From NCBI GenBank assembly GCA_023101885.1, contig JALPQD010000143.1:1984001-2048000 (forward strand): DNA of 64,000 nucleotides, in the 5' to 3' direction. This DNA is from Typhlomys cinereus (Eukaryota > Chordata > Mammalia > Rodentia > Platacanthomyidae). This document shows, in pieces, positions 58,825-64,000 of the stretch. The notes beneath the pieces were generated by a model, which searched no databases, was not told where the DNA came from, and saw nothing but the letters and a program-made list of their open reading frames with translations. A program made the translations under genes and the position numbers. Numbering within the stretch: position 1 is the stretch's first letter; the number at the start of each line of letters is the position of its first letter.

Positions 58825-58935
58825 TGGTAACAGTAACATATGCATGTAATCCCAACACTCAAGAGACTGAGGGAGACAGTCTTGAATTCTAAGTCAGCCT
58901 ATATATTTAAAAGATCAGACAACAAACAACAAACC
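58825..58935 (+). repeat. B1 SINE, diverged
   Basis: taacatatgcatgtaatccc, aacactcaagagactgaggg, cttgaattctaagtcagcct then an A-rich end; the B1 order is preserved. Confidence 0.65.
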
Positions 58936-59034
58936 ATTTATCACTGCCTATATTATTCAACAACATACAATTTAATTTTTTCTCTTAAGCATTTCTTATT
59001 TCCACTGGATAATTTTTACTTATTTATTTGTTTT

Positions 59035-59331
59035 TATTTATTTTTATTTTTAGTGTGTGTGTATCTGTGTGTTCTGTGTGCATGGGTGTCAGAGGGTACT
59101 ATGTCATTGTGTGTGCCTGTAGAAGTTTAATGATTGCTTCAGGAATCACTTTGGATGGCTTCTACTACCTATTTGCTTTCCTCTTGAGTTTCCCAGCCTC
59201 CAACTTCCAAGACAAGAAGTATAAGCTACCGCCATTTCCACCTGGCATTTTTACATAGGATCTAGGATCTGAACTCAGGACCTTTTGCTTGCAAGACAGA
59301 GGTTTAACTCCTGAGCCATCTCTCCAGCCTG
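59035..59331 (-). mobile_element. B2-superfamily SINE, older subfamily
   Basis: TG-rich tail, gtcagagggtactatgtcat, ttcaggaatcactttggatg, ctaggatctgaactcaggac and reversed head cctgagccatctctccagcct. A well-preserved older copy; the frames at 58840-59258 are shadows. Confidence 0.85.
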
Positions 59332-60380
59332 GTAATAATTTTAATTGGCCCTCTCTTTATAGCACATTTAGTATTTAATAAAATACCAAAAATATATTAC
59401 TAAACTTGTAAGAGAATTTTTAAGAAGACCTATTACTCGAAACTTTCAGCTCTAATAATAACATGTATATTATCTATTTATGTGTCCATGTAAATATCTA
59501 TTATGTATTTCTCCACGATGTTATCTTCAAAGAGTTGTGGATTCCTCATTCAAGTTTTATGCTGCCTGGCTTATTTATCATTAGACATTTCAGTGCATCT
59601 GGCTCTTCAAATATATCCATATCAGCTCTGTACCTCACTCACCTAATATGTAATGGTCATCTCCTAATAATTTATTTCTAATCCATTCACAACTATTGTC
59701 TTATATCTTCTTGTATGATTATTTTTATTTTTTCTTTACATTTTTAGTGCAAGAAAATATAACAAGAATAAGAATTTTCATTGCTTTTACTTGTTTTCAA
59801 ATATTTTACATCAAGAAGAGGCGTGGTACATAGCTAGTGTGTAGTAAGTGCTGTTGATTAAATGTTGTTGAATATTCAGTAGTGTATTGATGGTATTTGG
59901 GAGTAAAAGCACAAATTACACTGTTTGGAGAATGCCATGGAGTATCCACTGGCCCTTTTCTAATTAAGGTTTCTGACTTTTGGCCCCAAAGACAGCAGGA
60001 TAAAACTATTAGAGCAGTCTCAGAAATTATTTCTTTGCCCTGGGGCAGTATGCTGAACATAATGTACTTAACATAAAGACTATCTACTTTCTCATGGAAG
60101 GTGGAGGGTTTGATGTAAACTATGGATATCCATTGGTTTTTGCCATCAATAACTCCTTTCATATTATGTGAGTGTTGAGATATATAGATGTCAAGAGAAC
60201 TGAGAAGAATTTGACAAATTGTGGAGTTTCTGAATTATTCTAAGCTCTGCCCATTCCTACATTATGCTCTGTTTTAGTTTCACATTCCATTGCATTGTTT
60301 TAACAAATACTGGACCAAACAATAGTTAACCAAAGCATAGTACTGCAATGGCTATAATTAGCTCAGTGTAACAGTGTAGC
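59332..60380. other. Unassigned sequence
   Basis: AT-rich, no recognised repeat. The minus frame at 59806-60162 has no recognisable domain. Confidence 0.4.
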
Positions 60381-60384
60381 AAAC

Positions 60385-61830
60385 ATTCTGTAATGTATTT
60401 GGATCTCTCCAAAGAAAATATACAAATGGTGAGCAAGTACAGGAAAAGGTATTACATTACTAATCTTCAAGGAAATGCAAATCTAAACCATGTCTGGTAT
60501 GATCACTTTTATCAAAAACAAGCAAAAGCTAAACAAGTATCAATGAGGTTTTAGACTTTAGAATCTTTATAAATGGATGGTGCAACCACTATAGGAAGTA
60601 ATATTCAAGTTCCTCTAAAACTTAAAAATGCTGTATCCCCAGCAATCCCACTTCAAAGTATTAATATCATGATTTCCAAGAGATATCAGCAATTCTATAT
60701 GCACTGTACTCTCATTCACAGAATCTAAGATATCAAAACAACTAAATTGCTATCATTTCTCTTAGCTACCCAGAAGAATGAAATGGTAAGACTCTATTAC
60801 TGAAGGCCCTGTACACTTCAGTTGCATACTCTAGAGAAAGCAAGGTGACACTGGACTGGAAGCCTCTACCCCACTGGCTAACCTTCATAGTGCTACCAGA
60901 GAAGAAAAGGCATCAATGGTCACATTTGCCCGGGAGCTACCACACCAACCTGCTGGGTAAGTTGTGACTACTTGCGTAATAGTGGCATGACAATCACGAG
61001 GGACAGTCGATATTGCTCTGATTGGATTTGAGGCCTGCTCCACAGGAGAGAAACCATACCTGGTACTGTAAAGCCAGTTAAAACCCCAGATGGATGATAT
61101 CATAGGTTCTATAACAGAATCTAATTCTGTTATTTACCTAAATTGACATAGCACCAAAGTACTTTCTCAATATTTATGTTTATACCCAGAAAGATATGCT
61201 GCTCTTGGTGTTAACCAGAGAAGCTTCGCTTTCTAGCGAATGCACAGACCCATGATGACACAAGATGCTGAGAATAAATGGTGATTGAGAGTTCAGGCCT
61301 GAACAAGACATTTACACCAACTCTGCTAAGGTTCAGGGAAGATTGTTGAAGGAATAGAAAGAATGTAAGAGCTGGAAGACAAGGCTATGAAATCCTATAA
61401 TCCTATATTCAGGAGAAATCAGCCAAGAGAAAGCAGCCATTATAGGCATAAAATTATAGTAGTTGCAGATTGCTGCACTGGGCTTACACAGCATGGGTCT
61501 ATTAATAGTCAATCGTAGGTGTAAGAGGGACTCAGAAGCTCAATCACTCACTGTTAAGCTATTTGATTCTAATATATAAAAGAAGGCAGAATTAGAGCCC
61601 TTAATTGTGTGTCCACTGGTAGAATGCCAGATTCCAGTGGAGATCTCCAATCTGATGATCATGAAGATGACCCTGATTAATCTCAGTGGGTCACAAAACA
61701 AAACTAAGCCATGAATCTGGCCAAGGGAGAGGTAGGGGTAGGAAAAGATAAAAGATGGGTGGAGAGATAGAAGAATACAACATATGAACAAAATCAGTTA
61801 AACCTACAGTGAACTATAGATTAACTACAG
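60385..61830 (+). mobile_element. L1 (Lx-like) 3' relic: ORF2 tail plus 3' UTR
   Basis: 60385-60680 matches the last part of L1 ORF2 at DNA level (catctctccaaagaaaatat-like start, aatcttcaaggaaatgcaaa, tccccagcaatcccacttca). From ~60740 it is 3' UTR: gattggatttgaggcctgct, ccacaggagagaaaccatac, agacccatgatgacacaaga, tgctgagaataaatggtgat, aagaatgtaagagctggaag, and gggagaggtaggggtaggaa at the purine-rich end. Heavily mutated and non-coding. It is the longest L1 piece in the window, about 1.4 kb. Confidence 0.78.
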
Positions 61831-61854
61831 TGAAAGAGTTGGTCTTCAAGGAAG

Positions 61855-62665
61855 AAAGAAATCTTAAAATTTGCAATAACATGAACGAACATAGATGACA
61901 TTATTCTAAGTGCAGTAAGCTGGCCACAGATAAATAAATACTATGTGATTCCATCCATAAGAGGTATCTTGAATAGTTAAACTCATAGAAACAGAAGTTA
62001 TTATGGTGGGACCAAGACAAGGGACATGGAGGGCTGTTTCTCAGTGTGTTTGAAGTTTCTTTTATGCCAAATGAGTTCTGGAGATCATCTGTAGTGCATG
62101 ACAAATGCTAAGAATTGCTCTGCCAGTCTGGGGAGATGGTTCAAGGATTAAGCCTTTGCCTCTCAAATAAAAGGATCTGAACTTGCAGATATTCCTAGAT
62201 CCCTGGTAAAAATGCTGGTGATAGCCTGCAATTCCATCCCTGAAATGCAGAGCCTGGAGAACCCTAGAGTAAAGCTATAAAGTAGAGCAATCCAGGATGA
62301 CTCTCAATGTCAAACTTGGGTCTTCACAGACTCATACACACTTAAGTGCCCCTGGTGCATGCACACAAACAACACACACACACACACTCACAATCACACG
62401 CACATGCACATGCACACATGCACCTGCCAAAACAAAAATGGTATCGAGCACCTTGAAATATGTTAGGAAAATAGATTCACAAAAACAAATGTACAAAAGA
62501 GTATAAGAAAAATTTTGAATGATATTAATATATTTAGCACCTTCAGTTTATGACATTGTCATGGGTATATTTATATTTCACAACTGATTGAGACCCGTAC
62601 ATTATATGTCTGCCTTTTTATATAAGTTATACATCAGTAAAGCGTTAAAAACAAACAAGTTTTCT
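61855..62665 (+). mobile_element. L1MA-like 3' end, split by a SINE
   Basis: Left part 61855-62107: aacatgaacgaacatagatg, attctaagtgcagtaagctg, tatgtgattccatccataag, aggtatcttgaatagttaaa, catagaaacagaag. Right part 62508-62665: gtcatgggtatatttatatt, tttatataagttatacatca and gtaaagcgttaaaaaca. Together they follow the mammal-wide L1MA/MB 3' end in order, with the SINE inserted between. The old L1 predates the SINE. Confidence 0.75.
62115..62435 (+). mobile_element. B2-superfamily SINE nested in L1MA-like relic
   Basis: Head ccagtctggggagatggttc, attaagcctttgcctctcaa, body gcctggagaaccctagagta, and CA/CATG-rich tail to 62430. Older subfamily. Interrupts the L1 relic at about 62107/62508. Confidence 0.8.
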
Positions 62666-62669
62666 ACCA

Positions 62670-64000
62670 TAATGAAACCTCATAAGTCAAGGAGCAATGA
62701 TAAACCCTCAGAACCAGGACTGCTCCTAGGAAAATAGAAGAGGAGCAGTTTTCATACCAGTACTGAACTGAATATTTGATTTTCTGGATGAGAAAACTAT
62801 CTAAGACATATACACTATAAAAATTGAAGCATAAGGAAAATTAATGGTTGCAATATATGAAATTTTGGAGTTTTTGTGGTCTCTGATGCTGGAAAACCTG
62901 CTGTCTCTACACTTTCTACACCTTTTCCTCAGCAAAATGTTACACAATTTTACTGTGGACACTTGTGGCCTCTAATGGTCAGATAATGGACCACAATAAA
63001 AGTTATGGTTCCCTAGCTAGAGTGCAGCTTATAATGGTTGGCAAGATCCATTATTTGGCCATTAGGAGTTATAGAAAAGGGAGATAATTGTCACCAAGAA
63101 GGAAAAAATTCACTGTATGTATTTCTCTTAGTTGAAAAAAAATTCAAATTTTCCCAAGAGTAAGTGGCAATATTATAAATGTAAGTTACTATGTATCCAT
63201 TCTGAAAGCATCCAAGTTGATGGGCTGGCCACACTGGATTTCAAAGTAGTTAATTACAGTTCTCAGTATTTTGAAAGAAGTAAAATAACAACAATAAGAA
63301 AAAAGATAAAGAATAAATTTGGTTATGCTTAAATGGTTCTTCCCTCTCTCTCCAACTGAATAGATTTTCATGTTGCACTGTACAACATTTAGTAGTTTGT
63401 CCATTATCATGCATTCTGGACATATGTCTCCTATTGTAGAAAGAGTCAAGACCCTTTCCATTACAAGGGCAGTGAGTTATTAGTCCACTGTCTTAGTAAT
63501 ATTTCTTTTAGAAATCAATAAATACATCTTTAGCTATTTCATTTAGCCTTCAGGGACACTTGATATTTCAGCTATGGTTTCTAGTGAATCTAGCAGTCAC
63601 ATGATATCAATTTTTTTTGGCATGTGACACTTTTCTCTTGTCCCTTTTCAGTGAAAGTCCATTGTATTCTATTTAAGATATGGGGAAGGTAAAGGGAAAT
63701 TTGCCTGCTAACCACACTTTGAGCTGTGAAAAATCAAAAATTTCCCTTGTTGAACTATTGTGAAGATTATTTGTATGAAAAATTTTCTATATTAATTTTT
63801 AAGTATAATCTCAACTGCCCATGATAAAACAATACCAGGAATTTCTATAATTTCTTGGAGCAAATTTCTATGACACTCCATTCTGTGTTAATTATAGGAA
63901 AAATGCTTTGTTAAAAAGCTGAAATTGATAGACTCTTTCCTCTTTTCTTAAGTTGTATCATTTTAATATAATGATTGTCAATATGAACACAAAAGCTAAT
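62670..64000. other. Unassigned sequence to window end
   Basis: AT-rich, no repeat, exon or RNA gene recognised. Frames at 63132-63461 on both strands overlap and have no domain. Confidence 0.4.

Noticed and set aside
1..64000. tRNA genes, snRNA genes, CRISPR arrays, bacterial operons
   Set aside because: The tRNA-like A and B boxes seen belong to SINEs; no U6, Y RNA or 5S start motifs were seen; spaced repeats here are microsatellites; the repeat content is eukaryotic.

Overview
This window is mammalian nuclear DNA from a rodent, and it is intergenic or intronic. No protein-coding gene, RNA gene, CRISPR array or operon can be supported. The evidence for a rodent is the repeat content: B1-type 7SL SINEs, B2-superfamily and B3/RSINE-like tRNA-derived SINEs, ID-like fragments, rodent L1 3' UTRs with G-rich polypurine tracts, and URR1-like hAT relics. 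Mammal-wide MIR and L1MA relics lie beneath these. Typical young mouse or rat B1 and B2 copies were not seen. The youngest SINE is a different B2-superfamily type: a head starting ctggagaggtggctcagg, a body containing a gaaccaccatgg motif on the reverse strand, and a CA-rich tail. I infer a myodont rodent outside Mus/Rattus, possibly a dipodoid. This rests on remembered repeat families and needs a database check.

Layout. 1-2.4 kb: a B1, a long CA tract, and two young minus-strand SINEs, one of them inside an L1 3' UTR. 5-7 kb: a B1, an older SINE, a minus-strand L1 3' end, and a MIR with an internal 5 x 38 bp minisatellite. 9.6-10 kb: an AT-rich homeodomain/GATA-like block, possibly a conserved non-coding element. 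11-18 kb: old L1, SINEs, an L1 3' end, and (TTTC)/(TTCC) tracts. 18-30 kb: two URR1-like relics, several MIRs, and a GC-richer single-copy block near 23.4-24.0 kb that is the only promoter-like stretch. 29-41 kb: SINE-rich, with an unusual degenerate ~14 bp tandem array at 34.9-35.2 kb that is open in one frame on each strand. 41-48.5 kb: a young SINE with a 17 bp target-site duplication (TSD), two young truncated L1 3' ends with TSDs, three URR1-like relics, an older L1 and an octamer-like cluster. 53-62.7 kb: SINEs, an L1 ORF2 pseudogene fragment, a long L1 3' relic, and an L1MA-like relic split by a SINE.

Most long open frames are translations of simple repeats (CA, GA, TTCC) or shadows of transposon sequence. 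No genes work together here. The history is one of successive retrotransposon insertions, and the relative order can be read from nesting and TSDs.
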